Positions 47,190 through 63,871 of a DNA stretch of 64,000 bases are shown here, one piece after another. This DNA is from Gnetum montanum (Eukaryota; Streptophyta; Gnetopsida; Gnetales; Gnetaceae): the NCBI GenBank assembly GCA_015680685.1, contig MNCI01008651.1:161301-225300 (forward strand), given 5' to 3'. Within the stretch, counting starts at the first letter, position 1. Every line of letters starts with the position of its first letter. Both the position numbers and the translations under genes were made by a program. Below the pieces are notes generated by a model that worked only from the letters and a program-made list of their open reading frames with translations, made no database searches and was not told the DNA's origin.

Positions 47190-47480
47190 CTTTAAAAAAC
47201 AAGTGAAAGGATTTAGGAATTTTGGCTTAAAAGGTCAAAAAATAGATTTTCTAGACTATCATCTATCATACTACATCATATGGATGTGCCATTTGGCACC
47301 TAAACTTAATGCTAAACTTTAGAAAGATATTGAAAGAGTGTAAAAAGTTTTTATTTTAAATGAGTTAAAGATAAAGATGCATGCACCTTACTTAATATTA
47401 TTACTTAAATGTGATTTATTACTTTTAGAAATAGAAACCTTACGTCAATTCATTGCATACACTCATATCTTAAATATCCT
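47190..47480 (+). mobile_element. LINE-2, C-terminal RT fragment
   Basis: Translation includes TIIYHTTSYGCAIWHLNL, then the ILKECKKF / MHAPYLILLLKCDLLLLE region and ETLRQFIAYTHILNIL across frames. It corresponds to the LLYGCEVWG-like block and following helix region of plant LINE RT C-termini. Frames shift several times. Confidence 0.5.
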
Positions 47481-47501
47481 AACATAAGACAAATTCTCTA
47501 A

Positions 47502-47758
47502 GTGCCTGTTTGGTTTGGTGCATTTGGAGATATTAAATGTTCAAGATTTTAAGTCTATGGATTTATGAATATGAGAAGATTACACTTCAAATGATGAGAT
47601 TAGAATGGAATTAAAAATAGAATAAATGGGCCCAACATGAATTTGAAGATTCATTTGGGTAAAATTACATGAAACTAACTGAAACTAAACAATTTTTTAA
47701 ATATTATCAAGGGAATTTGCAGGAACAACACCCATGAATCAGACAACCAAACATCCCC
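47502..47758. mobile_element. PIF/Harbinger-like MITE
   Basis: A 257-bp segment with terminal inverted repeats GTGCCTGTTTGGTTT and, on the other strand, GGGGATGTTTGGTTG (11 of the first 14 positions agree). It is flanked by TAA on both sides (47499-47501 and 47759-47761). TAA duplication and a GGxxxTGTTTGG end are typical of Tourist/Harbinger MITEs. Confidence 0.6.
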
Positions 47759-47761
47759 TAA

Positions 47762-48400
47762 AGCAATTCTTAAGGATTCATGAGATTGTTGTTAATATTT
47801 TTAAAGAATACAATGGTTGAGAAAATGGAATATTTCTTTGAATGAAGTACACCAACATGCTAAGTAAATTTGCCATAGTAAAGTAGAAGGTTTTAACACA
47901 ATTGTGGTCTAAGCTAGAACAAATTTTTTTTTAAATCTATATTATGTTAGATCTTAGTTGCTATTCCAATTATCAAAATGCTATAGCAATCTTGGCTTAA
48001 GTTTACATCATCTTAGGATTGAAACTAGAAAATGGATTCAAGTCCCCTAATAAGAGTGCACCTATAGGTTGTACAGGCAAGAAGCCTGCAAAAATAAATT
48101 GCATATATTTATTTTCTTTGTTGTAACAACTTATTTCAACAATACTATACTATTATAGAAAAAATTTATATTATTTATTTTTATGGCCTCCATCCTTCCC
48201 TATCAATTTATAAAACCTCTTTATTTTTTCGTAAAAATGTAATCTCTGTCCAACAGAACTTGTAAATCTTTGAACAGGGGAAACCTTCACTTTCAGTAAT
48301 TTGAAAATCAAGAATCAAATTCAGTTATATTGAGAATGCAAAGGTAGACACGGCAAGAAGTTTTGGAGCAAAATTTGGAAAATGTTTATTGGTGCCTTCA
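47762..48400 (+). other. intergenic flank of the plastid-protein gene
   Basis: AT-rich, without coding content. It leads into a more GC-rich stretch (48400-48700) that probably contains the transcription start and first untranslated exon of the next gene. Confidence 0.4.
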
Positions 48401-49271
48401 ACGACATGAACAGTAGCGGTCAAAAATATCTGTTGAAGGCTGGGCGACCGACATGTTAGGCGGAGATTCACGGTGGATACAGGAGCACTGCTTCCACAGG
48501 ATTCTCAGTTCCGACAGTGACAAATTACAGCAACATTTGTATTGTGGCATGAATTTTGGGTGTTGTTCACGTTCAAAAACAGGAAGTTTTACACGTTTGT
48601 TCGACTTCCACCCACCATCTGCCCTGTCTTTTTGTGCCTCCACGATTGCCGCCGCTGTCTAATGTTTTCGGCACCCAAGTTTGAAGAATTCGTCCCAAGG
48701 AATCTCAAGGCAAGAATTTGATTCCTTCTTCCATTGTTGTTTCGTCTACTGTACTGTAGGGTTCTGTATTTTCAATTCTCCATATATTTGGAAGCGGAAT
48801 TGAACCAGGGAATGGTTAATAGTTAAGTGACTGATTCGGAGTTGATAGTCGATAAGGAGGTGAATCAGCACTTTTCCCCCTTAAAACTCTTGTATTTTCG
48901 ATTTTCTGTGAGTTTACTCATACCTGTCAAACTTTTCTGTAACTTTAGGGGAAGTTTTTGTTGGGGGCTGCTTTTTAAAAGTCGGATTTCTTTCATCTTT
49001 CACCCTTAAACCTGAAAATATGATTGATTAGGCTATTGTAGCTTTGATTCTACAATGGAATGAAAAGAAAATTCAAACATATAGACTTTGTTGATTCCAT
49101 GTTTTATCATAGGTTCTTTTTTAAAACGTATTAAGAAAACTGCTTATTGCTGGTTCATCATCTTATCTGCAGGGCTCCTGGCTTGTATTACAATTGCCTA
49201 GGATTCTTATCACAGCAAAACCTTCTTTGGAAATCAGGGTGCAGTGAGGACTCATTATTTGGCTGGATTTA

Positions 49272-52200
49272 ATGGGGCTTGATTTAATGGCCGGACATCT
49301 TCAACTACCAAGATTGTCCCAAGCCGATGGCGTTGCATGCTACTTTCTACAATTGAAATCCTCTGCGTGTACAAATTATTATTGTCATGGATCTGGTGCA
49401 GTGTGGAAGGCAGTAACAGTTGGCTCCAATAATGTGAGGTCTTGTAAGTTCATGACGAGTAAAAGTTATTCTGGAAAGATCGAAAACCATGATCCAAGAA
49501 AGGTTAGGCTCAATGTTGTCTGCAGTGCATATGGCAGAAGTGCCTCATCTGGTGGCTTTGGAGAACACGGTGACTCTCGGACACAAGATCTCCTGGTTGA
49601 GATGATCAGGTTAGAAATATCAAAAGTTCAAATGAAAGAACTTCTTGATAAAACTTCTCAAAACATACAGAATATTGCACTGCAAACTCAGTTGGAGTAT
49701 GCTCAACTGTCTGATCTGAATGTAAAGAAAGTTGATGCAAGTGGTAGCCGGGTAAGGCTCTGCCTTTGAAATTTTATAGCTAAATATATTTACATTTATC
49801 TACATGTGATCTGTTTTCATATCATCTTAAGATGACAAATTCCTATTTAATCAGTTACATCGCATGATGAATGATGGGTGTGTTCTAGATGTCACTGAAC
49901 TTAAAAGTACTTTTAGTACGTCTATATGGAGACTCTAGGTCACTATTGGGCAGAATTCAGAGTCAGCCATGACAATACCTATGTAGCTCAATATACCTTA
50001 TTAGGATTCAACCCATGATCTCCCTTAGGATTGAATCCATGATCTCTGAGATACAAATCACAAGCCTTACCAACAGGTTACACGTCATCAATCAGATAAA
50101 TGTTTTTATGAATTATTAGCTGAATGAAAAATAGATTTAGGCTTGACTATACTCGTGATTGCATTCTTATTAGCCAACTAGTTGCTCAAAATTTTTGTTC
50201 TTCACTTTTGGTACAAAGGAAAACCTGTCACGGCAGTATTAATGTTTATAGTGCTGTGTCTACCATACCCCAAGCTTTACTGGCCGCAGCTGAGCAAGCT
50301 GCTAGCCTAGGTGGTTGAGTTGATATGCGGATTGTTGATAAGCACATGTTTTTACTACCTTTCTTATTTTCCTTGTTTTCAGCATCCATTATTTCTGGGT
50401 TTGTTTGCAGCATATTCTTATTCTTCTTACACAGTACCAGCATTCTCAACAATGTTCTTGAACATGTCAGATTCATTTTGCTGAAGATAACTATTGGTTT
50501 TGAAATTGAAACTGAATAGGATTTATTAGACAGATAGTACATTTTCATGAAAAATAAAGATGGACTTTATGAATTGATCAAGCACCAATGGTGGCAGCAA
50601 AAATAAATCATACAAGGTTTTTTTTTTTTTTTTTGCAGTAACATTATAATGCTGTCTAAAATGGGTAGTCATAACATAAGAAAGAAACACATGTAACTCA
50701 TCTTCAAGGGCTCCTGACTTGCGCAAACTACAAATGTGCTCTTCTTGTGGGTGTTGAATCTATCTTCTACTTTTTAATTCTAAGATGATTAGCAAAGCTT
50801 GTTGATATCAGAATGCACAACCTACAAATATGCTTTTCTTGAGGGCGTTGAATTTATCTTCTACTTTTAATTCTCAGATCATGAGTGAAGCTTGTTGATA
50901 GCATTCTGATACTTGATTGGAATATCAATTGAGAGATAATGAGATTTTGCATCTAGTTTTTTAGATCTAATGTGATGTAAATAAAATTGTTTCTTGCTTT
51001 TTATATTAGACCGCATTTATGTTAAAATCTTCTGCTTGACTAGTTGGCAAATATGCTTAGGATTCTGCTGCATGTCCTCTCAAGAGATATTCCATTTTCT
51101 CAACTATTGTGGTCCCTGAAAATACCAACCACAGTTTTGTGAATCCTCAAGAATTGCTTTAGAGAATTTGTCTTGCCTTGAGATATGGAAAGATATACAA
51201 GCTATGAGTGTATGTAATGAATTGGCACCAGGCTTCTGCTCGTAAGGGTAATAAATTACATTCACATAATAATATTGAGTGAGGTATTTGCATCTTCACC
51301 TTTAACTCTTCTAGAAGAAAAGTTTTTTGTTGGATTATTATGTACAGTGGAGGCTGTTTTTAGTTATACTTAGTTACATTAAAATCAAGTGAGAAGCCAG
51401 TGAAAGAAAAATCTTGATACCATGTGCATAGGTGCAAGTTTAAAAGCTCTGCATTCGTTGTAGCACTGGCCGCAATTGTACCTTGCTACAAGAGCTAACT
51501 GAGCAGGAATTAGCAATTAAGGAATGAACCGAATTTGCTTTCCCAATTTTTTTAAGTGGTTAGTAATTAATATAGTTTATTTTCAATACATGAAGAAGGG
51601 AAGACATATGAGGATGGATATTTTTTATGGCAACAACCTTGAAAAGGAGAATTTCAAGCTGTATTTCAAAATTGCTGAAAAGGGATCATACTATTCTCGT
51701 TGAAGGCATCTGGCATCATCATGTAAAAAAAAATTCTTTCCACCGCATTGATATGTTTGATTCCTATTTTCTTGGATTCACATATAAAAAGGCACTTGCA
51801 AAGAAAAAAGAAGGATGTATTCAAAATCTTCTGGACACACTGTTAAAATTACAAGCCACCTATTCCTCGTGCTGCTGCATCAGCAAAAAGTAGAGGAGGA
51901 GGAGACTGAGAAATAATAGCACATTTGATTGCTGCATTGTTGTGTACAGTGGAGGCTGAGAAATAATGATACAAATGATTATTTGATTATGGTGTGCAAC
52001 GTGCTGTCATTACCATGGATAAAAATCATGTTATTAGGTTGTTCACAAGTTTTCGATGATACTGTTGGCTTTCACGATAAGATTTTGGGCTCATGTAGTG
52101 CACACTGGCCTTTTTTTTAATATTCATGATCTTATTTTTGTTAGCCAAGTGCTTGACTTTCTCAAACTGTGTTCTTCTCTGTTAGTACTAGGGAACAACC

Positions 52201-54723
52201 CATTACACACTGCTGTTATCACTAGCAGGCACATTTAAACGTCTTTTATCAGAATGAGTGCTTATCCTCACGTTTCTTGACTAAGTGGACGAACTATCTT
52301 ACTGACATGCACCGGAAATATTCTTATAGCCATTCTGATTATTTCAAATATGTTTAGTTATTTATAAAGTTATTTTTTGTCTTAAGAAAACTACTACAAT
52401 TAAAATTTTTTTACACCAATATTTCTTGATATTTAGTAAAACTTGGAATGTCTTTCAGCATATTTTGGCATTGAGATAAGAGTTTAGAAACTGTCTTTAC
52501 TTTGAATTCTGGACAGTTGCTGGTTTTTCATATGTTACTATCTTGTCCAGGTTTGCGTTAATCAAACGAAATATTTTTAATTTTTCACTCAATTAGGTTC
52601 TCAATGAGCTGGATGCAAATGCTAGTGCAATTCTCCAGGAGTTTAAGCTTGTGAATGCAGATCTTGAGGTCAGTGTTTCTTACGATTATCTGCAGATCAT
52701 TATTTCACATATATATATATTAGTTTGTGAGACTGTTTCAAGAGTATTAGGTTGCATATTATTCTCTGCAATGTAGAGTAGCCAAGGATGCTATATCGCT
52801 CTGTTTTTGTGCAGCATGATTTTTATATACAAATAAGAGGACCGGTTATGGACTTGATAATCTGTTACCAAGCTAAATTTTTCACAAGCATACTTGTCTA
52901 AAGAAATGTTTATTTCTTGTTATGTTTTTGAAATATTACTTGAATTATCAAAACCAATATCCCATCAACTTGCAATGACCTTGCAACGACCTTAAAGTAT
53001 GCAGACTATTTCATGATGATTTTTACAGCCAACCTCAAGATATGTTTTTTATTATACTCCTAGGTGGTGGGCCTTAAGTGATAGCAGTTGATAAACCAAA
53101 GGATTACCAATTGAACCATCACATCAGTGGCTGACATATTTACTGAATATGGAACCAGTACCATGTCATTGTTGTGCACTGTGCCTTGAGATACAAGAAT
53201 TTAAATTGTTGTTTGCTTATTTGTTTTATTCAACCAGTATTCTCCAATGTTTTAGAGCATTTTCCGATGGTTGCTTGGCATGTAATTTCAGGCTGAATCA
53301 CGCAAATTTGAAGAGCGCCAAATATTTGCAGCATATTCTAGGAATGAGGGACTCTTTTTTAAGAATCTTTACAAAGCACCACGTGTACTTACATACAGGT
53401 CTAATCTTTCATCATCTCTGGTAGAAAAGGTAAGTTTTCTTTGTTGTTCAATGAATATTTAAACGTCAAATGGCATCAGCTATGTAATAAGTGAAACATG
53501 TTTACAGATGTGACGCTTTAACTGAAAAGCTTTAAAGCTGTAAGCTGCATGGTTAACATTTTGAAATAGAGCCTTTAGCGATTGCTAATATAAGTTTATG
53601 CATCTTTCAAACATCGCTGGTTTCCACATAAAGAAGCTTAAGTTAGCATGGCATCGAGAGTTTTGACCGTGATCCTGCCACCTCTAAATTATTGGCCGTA
53701 ATTGATTAATTACTAAATCATTTTAAAGAACTCCTATTCATCTGGGCACCTTAAGTTGGATTTTTGAGTCGGAGAATTTTAACAGCAAATGCTACTAGTT
53801 TGTGGCAAGTAAAATTTGTATATTCGAACTCTTATACCCATGTTTTATCTTGTTTTTCTTATATTTGGTCATATGTTTGAACTTGAGAATTGAGATCTCA
53901 GTTTGTTGATTATGCTTGGATGTACACTTTGAGATGTGTTGCTTCAATAATTAGAAGCTTTACAATTTTCCCTCCTCATATTCTACTTCCCTGTGAATTT
54001 TTATCTAGCTTGACTTGGTTGTTTCCGTACATTAGACTGTTGAACTAGCAAACTTTTTATCCAGATGAATCGCTGAGGACTATTACAGCAGCAATCATTT
54101 AACCTTTACAAACAACCACTGTCTACCTCTAGAAACAACAGTAGGACCTCAGGGGATGCTCAATTATATTTCGAAAACAATGACAAGCCCAGATAGAAGG
54201 GCACAATCTTTCCCCTCTAATTTTAATACATATTAAAAACTTGAACATGATTAGTTTGATTCAAAGTTATTACCTTTTTTAGTGAGGGGTTTCTGCATTG
54301 TAAAAGTTGCTCTTGTTTTCTTGTGTTATAGAATGCACAATTGCCTTCTACCATCACTGCTGAAGATTTCATTAGAGGTTACAAGCAAGTTCTTTGTGGA
54401 GGGCTTTCGTTGGTCATTCTTTCCTTCATGTGGAGTTCAGGTTCAGGTAAAAGCTTTTGCTTGCTTCAGAGATTTTCTTTATCATTGTTGGGTTCAATAC
54501 TTGAACTGTTCATTTCTTTAGCTGCCAGAAAAGTTCTGACTGCATTTAGTTCGTTGGGTGCTCTCTAGCTTTTGTTTCAGGAACATCCATGCGTGCTTGG
54601 AAGCTAATTTCCTATGGGGTTATTTTGTCTTTGCTGCTGGCACAGTTAGCTTATGCAAGAGAGCTGATAGTAGGACCCCCTTCTCAAAAGTCTATTGAAG
54701 AGAAGTCTGAGAAGGATTCTTAA
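49272..54723 (+). CDS. uncharacterised plastid-targeted membrane protein (315 aa, five coding exons)
   Basis: Coding exons are 49272-49751, 52597-52668, 53292-53429, 54332-54446 and 54581-54723, all with GT-AG borders and matching phases (0, 0, 0, 1). An in-frame TGA at 49245-49247 makes the ATG at 49272 the first usable start. An acceptor at 49171-49172 implies an upstream untranslated exon, perhaps ending near 48713 with a GC donor. Residues 1-85 look like a chloroplast transit peptide, rich in Ser and Lys and ending VRLNVVCSA. Residues about 105-230 are charged and helical (LLVEMIRLEISKVQMKELLD; KFEERQIFAAY), likely a coiled coil. Two hydrophobic segments follow (about 250-265 and 277-293), then an acidic-basic tail EEKSEKDS. 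I do not recognise a family. The likely site, inferred from composition, is a plastid membrane. Confidence 0.78.
49870..50090 (-). mobile_element. tRNA-derived SINE relic in intron 1 of the plastid-protein gene
   Basis: On the minus strand, an A-box-like TGTTGGTAAGGCTTGTG (50075-50059) is followed about 30 bp later by a B-box-like GGATTCAATCC (50038-50028). A second B-box-like GGGTTGAATCC lies at 50014-50004. The arrangement fits a SINE head with a duplicated B region; the 3' border is not visible. Confidence 0.4.
50725..50905 (+). repeat. 94-bp tandem duplication in intron 1
   Basis: Two head-to-tail copies (50725-50818 and 50819 to about 50905) share ACTACAAATGTGCTCTTCTTG / CCTACAAATATGCTTTTCTTG and CAAAGCTTGTTGAT / TGAAGCTTGTTGAT, about 85% alike by eye. 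No coding role. Confidence 0.7.
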
Positions 54724-55539
54724 TATTGTAGTGGCAATTATAAATGTTACCTTGTATTATGTCAATGACAATTTGTTTTCTTGTTTTCATGGTTTGGGTA
54801 TATGCCTTGATTCAGGCATGGTGACTGGTCTCGATGAAAGGAATCTCCGTTCAAATTTGTAAATATAATTAGTAAAGATCAACGCGCAATTGAATATAGT
54901 TGAAAAGTCCTTGTATTGCATGGTTCTTTATACAAAATTTGTTATGAGATACTGTTTTCTTCTTGCTAACCTTCTGATCTTCACTTATTAATTGCATTGT
55001 TTTAGATCTCACTAAGTTCCATAGCAGAAGATAACACATTTTCAAGTCGGCACTGTTAAGGCATTCATAAAAGCATTGATGAAAAGGAGACCTTTGAAGA
55101 TAAGGTCTAAGGAAGAACACCTATTCTATGGCTTCTATCCAGGTATACCATACATGTACACGGCTGGTTTATTGTAACAGGTGTAACGGTACCTGAATCA
55201 AACTGCTACGATGGTAGTATTAGCAATTTAATAGCTTTTAAACAATTTTTCTGGTTGCAATGCTGACAAACTTATATTTGATGTTTTAAGATACAAAAAT
55301 CAATGGGGAGAATCTGAGCTCAAAAATCAATGATCAAGTTTAGCTTATTAGTTAAGTTGCCTGTTTGTATGCACCATCGAAAATTCAATTTCATGTTCCT
55401 TTAAGAAAGGAAAAAACATCATCTTCGTGTCTTGGTGCCTTTGGTTGCATGTTTATCAACGATGATGGTTGGCTTTATCTCATCTTGGTGCTTTTGGTTG
55501 CTTTTATTTTATCTATGATACCAACAAATGATGATTGAT
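54724..55539 (+). other. 3' flank of the plastid-protein gene
   Basis: Probable 3' untranslated region directly after the stop, then AT-rich intergenic sequence. No coding content was recognised; short open frames on both strands look accidental. Confidence 0.4.
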
Positions 55540-55801
55540 CATGGTTGGCTTTATTCCATCTATAATGGGTTCACTGATCATGACTTATTATGATGCTATG
55601 ATGTAAAAACATTGATACTAAAATAAAATTTAAATTTTCTTCTTAATACAAGATGTTTGTACTTATAAATCATGGTTTGCTTTATTTCATTTATTGTGGG
55701 TTCACTAATTATGATTTATTATGATGCCATGATCTAACAACATTAATGTAAAAATAAAATTTGAAAGCTTATGTTAATACAAGGTATTTGTACTTACAAA
55801 T
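55540..55801 (+). repeat. 131-bp tandem repeat, two copies
   Basis: Units 55540-55670 and 55671-55801 both start CATGGTT-GCTTTATT and end TTTGTACTTA-AAAT, about 80% identical by eye. A partial, more diverged copy of the first part lies upstream at about 55420-55500. Confidence 0.75.
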
Positions 55802-55849
55802 TGTGCGAGTGGCTTCTTTTCTTTTTTTTACAAACTTTTTATGCTTAAG

Positions 55850-56220
55850 ATGTATGAGATGGAGATGTTTTTTGAAACTTGTGTTTTTTATTAGCTTTGT
55901 AGATCAATCTATTTGATATTAAAAATATGTCTAGTATGCTTGTCAAACACTTCATTAGTAAAGTTACCAAGTTTCCTTTGGTGCTATTTCACAAAGGTCA
56001 ATTAAACTATTAGTTGCAATTAGCTATTTGTTGCAACTTTGCTTTACAAAAGGATATTTTAGGAATATATGATGCTCATCTTCAATTGCTTTATAAACAA
56101 CACAACAGGTTCTTTCTTTTCTTGGAATTTGGACATGTCTACTTGTTTCAATTCTAAAATAATGGGAGCCTAATTTTACTTGGTTAATTTGACATCATAG
56201 GTGCTAGGATATAGGGGTAG
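55850..56220 (-). mobile_element. LINE remnant (C-terminal zinc-binding region)
   Basis: Minus-strand translation gives GSHYFRIETSRHVQIPRK, then CCVVYKAIEDEHHIFLKYP, resembling the SHRLPIExGRW..IPREER..C..C...EDExHFLxxCP block of plant LINE RTs. It shares this layout with 62.4-62.9 kb, so both are relics of one LINE type, possibly that of LINE-2. Confidence 0.55.
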
Positions 56221-57018
56221 ATAAATACAGTGCTTTCTTGTTTGATTCATCATATAATGCTACCAAATAAAATTGATGTGCAAAAGTGCCTTATTTTTTG
56301 TACTATTACGAAGCTTTTTTATATTACAATGTAGAATCTCCATCTCAATGTTCCATTTTTGTAACCAAATCATTTTCTTGTGAAACTATCCTTTTTGTTG
56401 TGTAGCAACTAAGACTTTTTTGAAAGTTTAGTTGCTATGCTACAAGAGAGATTGTAACATTTGCAACAAATTAACAAAGAGCTTTTATCTCTAAGGGTAT
56501 CATATATGCCTCAAGAAGCAACAATTCATGTTATACTTGCCTTTAACATTCTTCCACCAAAAAATGTTTGTGAACTTCTAAAATCTTTCAATATTTGCTA
56601 GCAGTCCATAACTCTACATTGCACACCCATACAAAATTGCACACCTATACAAAAGAGTTAACTACACAATTGAACAAAACAACTATTTTTTAGATTTCCT
56701 AGGCTAAAATAGCTTCCATCACATCATCCACCCTCAAAGGTCTTACATTTTAAGAATATGTTATTAAGAGTTCTTCTTAAGTAGAGTCCATCATTTGAAA
56801 CGATGATAAAGTGCTTGTTTTTCAAATCATAAAATTTCACAATCAAAACAAACATAATGAGTCTGAATCTCACAGTCAAAACATGCCAAGTTACTCATTT
56901 CTTATTGGAACATGCCTTGGGCTTTTTCCATAAGTGGAAAATTCATCGCGTGGCATTAGGTTGAAACGATTTAGATCAGATTGTTTTAATTATTTAAGTC
57001 GCCTAAGGCAGACTCATC
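56221..57018. other. intergenic, nothing recognised
   Basis: AT-rich sequence, possibly the decayed remainder of the LINE remnant to its left. No genes or repeats could be named. Confidence 0.4.
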
Positions 57019-57090
57019 GGGCGTTTGGTCTAGTGGTATGATTCTCGCTTCGGGTGCGAGAGGTCGCGAGTTCGATTCTCGCAACGCCCC
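57019..57090 (+). tRNA. tRNA-Pro(CGG)
   Basis: A 72-nt cloverleaf. Acceptor GGGCGTT pairs with AACGCCC, and the discriminator base is C. The anticodon stem CTCGC/GCGAG encloses loop TTCGGGT with anticodon CGG. The T stem GCGAG/CTCGC encloses TTCGATT. A box TGGTCTAGTGGT and B box GTTCGATTC are intact. A short T run (TTTT at about 57097-57100) follows as a pol III terminator. No intron and no encoded CCA, as expected for a nuclear tRNA gene. Confidence 0.96.
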
Positions 57091-60880
<3,790 letters not shown>

Positions 60881-62390
60881 ATAATCTTGTAAGCGAGCTG
60901 GTTTCTTGAGCCATAAAAGGTGATTGGAACAGATTTGTTGGCGCTTGTTTGAGTTCTAGATGCTTCTCTTCTGGGCATCTGAAGGACAAATTCTAAACAT
61001 GAGAGACAGAATTCCATGATGTGAAAAATCCAATTATTTAAAGGCAAGAGGAGGCTCTGGTTCTTCCCATTTGGGATATGTTTTTGCTTTTGTGGCTTGC
61101 ATGAAGTTTGTCTAATTGATGTCTCATTTGACATGGAATGGCCTTTTAGAATTCCATGAATTAGTGCAGCGTCAAAACTCAATTACATATTCTTACCATA
61201 CAATTTACCATACCATACAATTGACCCTTGCGAAAATTTTAAACATGTACGGAAACAGTAGCATATAGGCAAGAAGTTTATGTTTACATTTTCCCATACG
61301 CATCTTTTTTAAAATGCAAGTTTTGGAAAATATTCTTTTTAACCCAAAATTTTGGTCATAATCTAGAGCTTAGGAGATCAGGAGATCTCCTAGACAAACA
61401 ACCAGCCGTAAGATTAACCTCTGATACTAACATTTATCATTACTGCATGTCTTGGGTAAGGTATATTTGCATGTGCGCACCATTTTGATTTATTTAAAAG
61501 AATCTAAATTTAATCCACTTTTAACTGTTCTACTTGGTATTTAACCCCTTTTAAAATGCTCTACTTGGTGGTAACTTAACCTATTTCATGGAATATTAGC
61601 ACATTTATCATAATTTATTAAGATTCAACTTATGACTTTTTAGATGTAATGTATTAAATTCCTTATTAATAAGCTTATTAAAGTATATGCTTGAAGGTAG
61701 GAAGAAGTAAGTAGATAGGGAAGCAAGCTTTTTAACAAATCAATTACACATTTGAATGATATGCCTTACATTCATCTTTAAACATTAACAAAGAACACAC
61801 GAGGAAAAGTATCTTTGTTAGATGCAAAATCTATATTTTATGATAGGCTCATTGAATGACCATCAACAACTAATGCTAAAAGTAATAAAACAAATCTTCC
61901 TCCAAAATTTAGAAAAGCAAGAATTGAGAAAAAAGATATGTAAAGGATAGACTAAATAATTCTAAAAGATATTTTCAACTTCATATCTTAAATGACTAGA
62001 TTGTGTTATTTTATTTTTATGCATGTTTCATTAGAATCGGAGATGAGCATGGCTATGTAGCTTGACCTATACCTAGGCTTGACTATGCTAAATATCCTAA
62101 ATCATGAAACCTAAGTGCAAGGACTTGCACATCACTTAAAAGCTTCCAAAGAAGTAGTTACTTTTCATAAGTATGTTCCCATCCATCATCCTGGTGCCTC
62201 ATCCTAACAGCATGGGCTAACTATTTGAACATCATGGGCTAACTTGTTAAAGTAGGGAAAAAATCTAACATGTTTGCATATATGAATAAAATAATGTGCT
62301 GTGCATGACAAATGCCCCACATCCTCCATCGTAGCTCCATGGTTCTTGACTATAGATTAATCAAGAAGTTTGTATAATGCTTCCCAACTT
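60881..62390. other. 3' flank of the GH9 gene
   Basis: Probable 3' untranslated region to about 61150, then AT-rich intergenic sequence without recognisable genes or repeats. A 10-bp palindrome GGAGATCTCC lies near 61382. Confidence 0.4.
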
Positions 62391-62960
62391 AGTTATAGTG
62401 AACTGACCCCTCTTTTAATAGATTACAGGTGGAGATGGAGTTGGCGGATGTTAAATATTGAAATTGAAACTGAAATTTTATTATGTTTGTACACTCCTTC
62501 AATCTATTGGGCAGTAGAAATATGCATGCTATGAGTTTTGAAAACATCATTAAGAAAAATACTAAGTGGTCTTGGTAACATTTAGAATAAATCAATAAAA
62601 TTTGAAATTGTAATATCCCATTTATATTTAATGTGTTTCAATGAAGGACATTGCAAGAATATGTGGGGTTCATCTTTAATATTATTTATTTTGCATAGTT
62701 GGTATATTCATTCTTCATGAGGAATTTTGAGCCATCTACTTATTTCAACTCTCAAATAATGAGAAATAACAACATATAAATAGTTTTCCTTTGAATTAAG
62801 GCCTTCTACGAATGTACTCTTGAATATTCTATTTATTAAGCCATAGAATTCTATCATTAAGATATCTTTTATCATGGGTTTTCATCATTACTTTTTTGTA
62901 GTATTTATCCAATGAAGATGCATATAGATTGAATGAAGGCTATATACAAATAAATAGCTT
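62391..62960 (-). mobile_element. LINE remnant (C-terminal zinc-binding region), second copy
   Basis: Minus strand: VISHYLRVEISRWLKIPHEE, then CKINNIKDEPHIFLQCPSL and PRPLSIFLNDVFKTHSMHIS. These parallel the segments at 56.2-55.85 kb (IPRKERTC; IEDEHHIFLKYP; GNFTNEVFDKHTRHIF), which confirms a shared LINE family. It is cut off on the right by E5 at 62968. Confidence 0.6.
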
Positions 62961-62967
62961 TAAACTC

Positions 62968-63728
62968 TGATGAGTCGCGATATCGCATCCTGCCTGATCT
63001 TCTATAAATAAGAGGTAGCGCCCTTTGTTCCAAGGCAGTTAGATTTAGACCCTTAGCCAAACTCTTGCAGTTTAGTCATTCCAGAGTTAGAATTATTTCT
63101 GTGTGCCTGCAGTAGGAGTCATAGAGTGAACAAATCTTTATTCAAGCAATTTGTACCTGAGCACAATTTTGTGTACGACAATAAAGATGAACTTTATGAT
63201 AAACCTTGCAACATACAGATTAAGCTAATTAGTAATTAATGATTGTTTAAAGCTTTCCTAGTAATTAATATCTCTCTCAACCTTCAACCCCCTTAGTTAA
63301 ATACCTCAGTATGACCGCTTCGAGCATGCGTGTAGCGCTTGGTAACCCAGTAATGATTAGCGTTTGGTAATCCCAGCAGCGTTGCACTAGTTCAGGATGT
63401 GTATGACAAGTGGGAATAGATACTGGTGTTAGGAACATTTAGAAACTAGTTAATGAATAGTTAATGTAAGTTAGTCACTTAGTTCTCTCTCCCTCTCCTT
63501 TATTAGCAGAAGACATAAAAAAAATACAAAAGCTATGAAAATCATGTACCTCAAGCTTACTTAACCATACAACTGTGACAATACAAGTAAGTTTGGGAAG
63601 ACAATGATTGATTAACCCTGAGTGTTCCATTAAGGCACGTAAGCACTTGGTCCTTGGAGTTTGACCGGATCGTACGTGGAGCACTCATATTCGTATGGTT
63701 GAGTGTAGGGGTACCTCGCCACTCATCA
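62968..63728 (+). repeat. E5 5' LTR
   Basis: 761 bp, TGATGAGTCGCGATATCGC to GCCACTCATCA, followed by a tRNA-Asp-type primer site (TGGCACCGTTGCCAAGGA) at 63730. U3 has a single GATATC before TATAAATAAG (63003), the shortest array seen. The R/U5 hairpin, AATAAAGA and TTGGTAA repeats are conserved. Confidence 0.9.
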
Positions 63729-63871
63729 TTGGCACCGTTGCCAAGGACTTAGTTGTTTGTGTGCTGCGTAGAACATAGGAAATCATTCATATTGTTGGAA
63801 TGTTAGAACGAACCCTTAGGGTTAATCAAAGAAAGATAAGACATCGGTACATTGCACACTGAATAAGACAA

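Noticed and set aside
48453-48662. 69-codon open frame upstream of the plastid-protein gene
   Set aside because: No in-frame splice path to the ATG exon at 49272, which has its own upstream stop; more likely the 5' untranslated exon.
51627-51893. 88-codon open frame inside intron 1 of the plastid-protein gene
   Set aside because: No good acceptor and donor in the right phase, and the flanking exons join in frame without it; lysine-rich chance frame.
61380-61395. GGAGATCTCC palindrome as an operator-like site
   Set aside because: Single occurrence in intergenic DNA with no supporting context.
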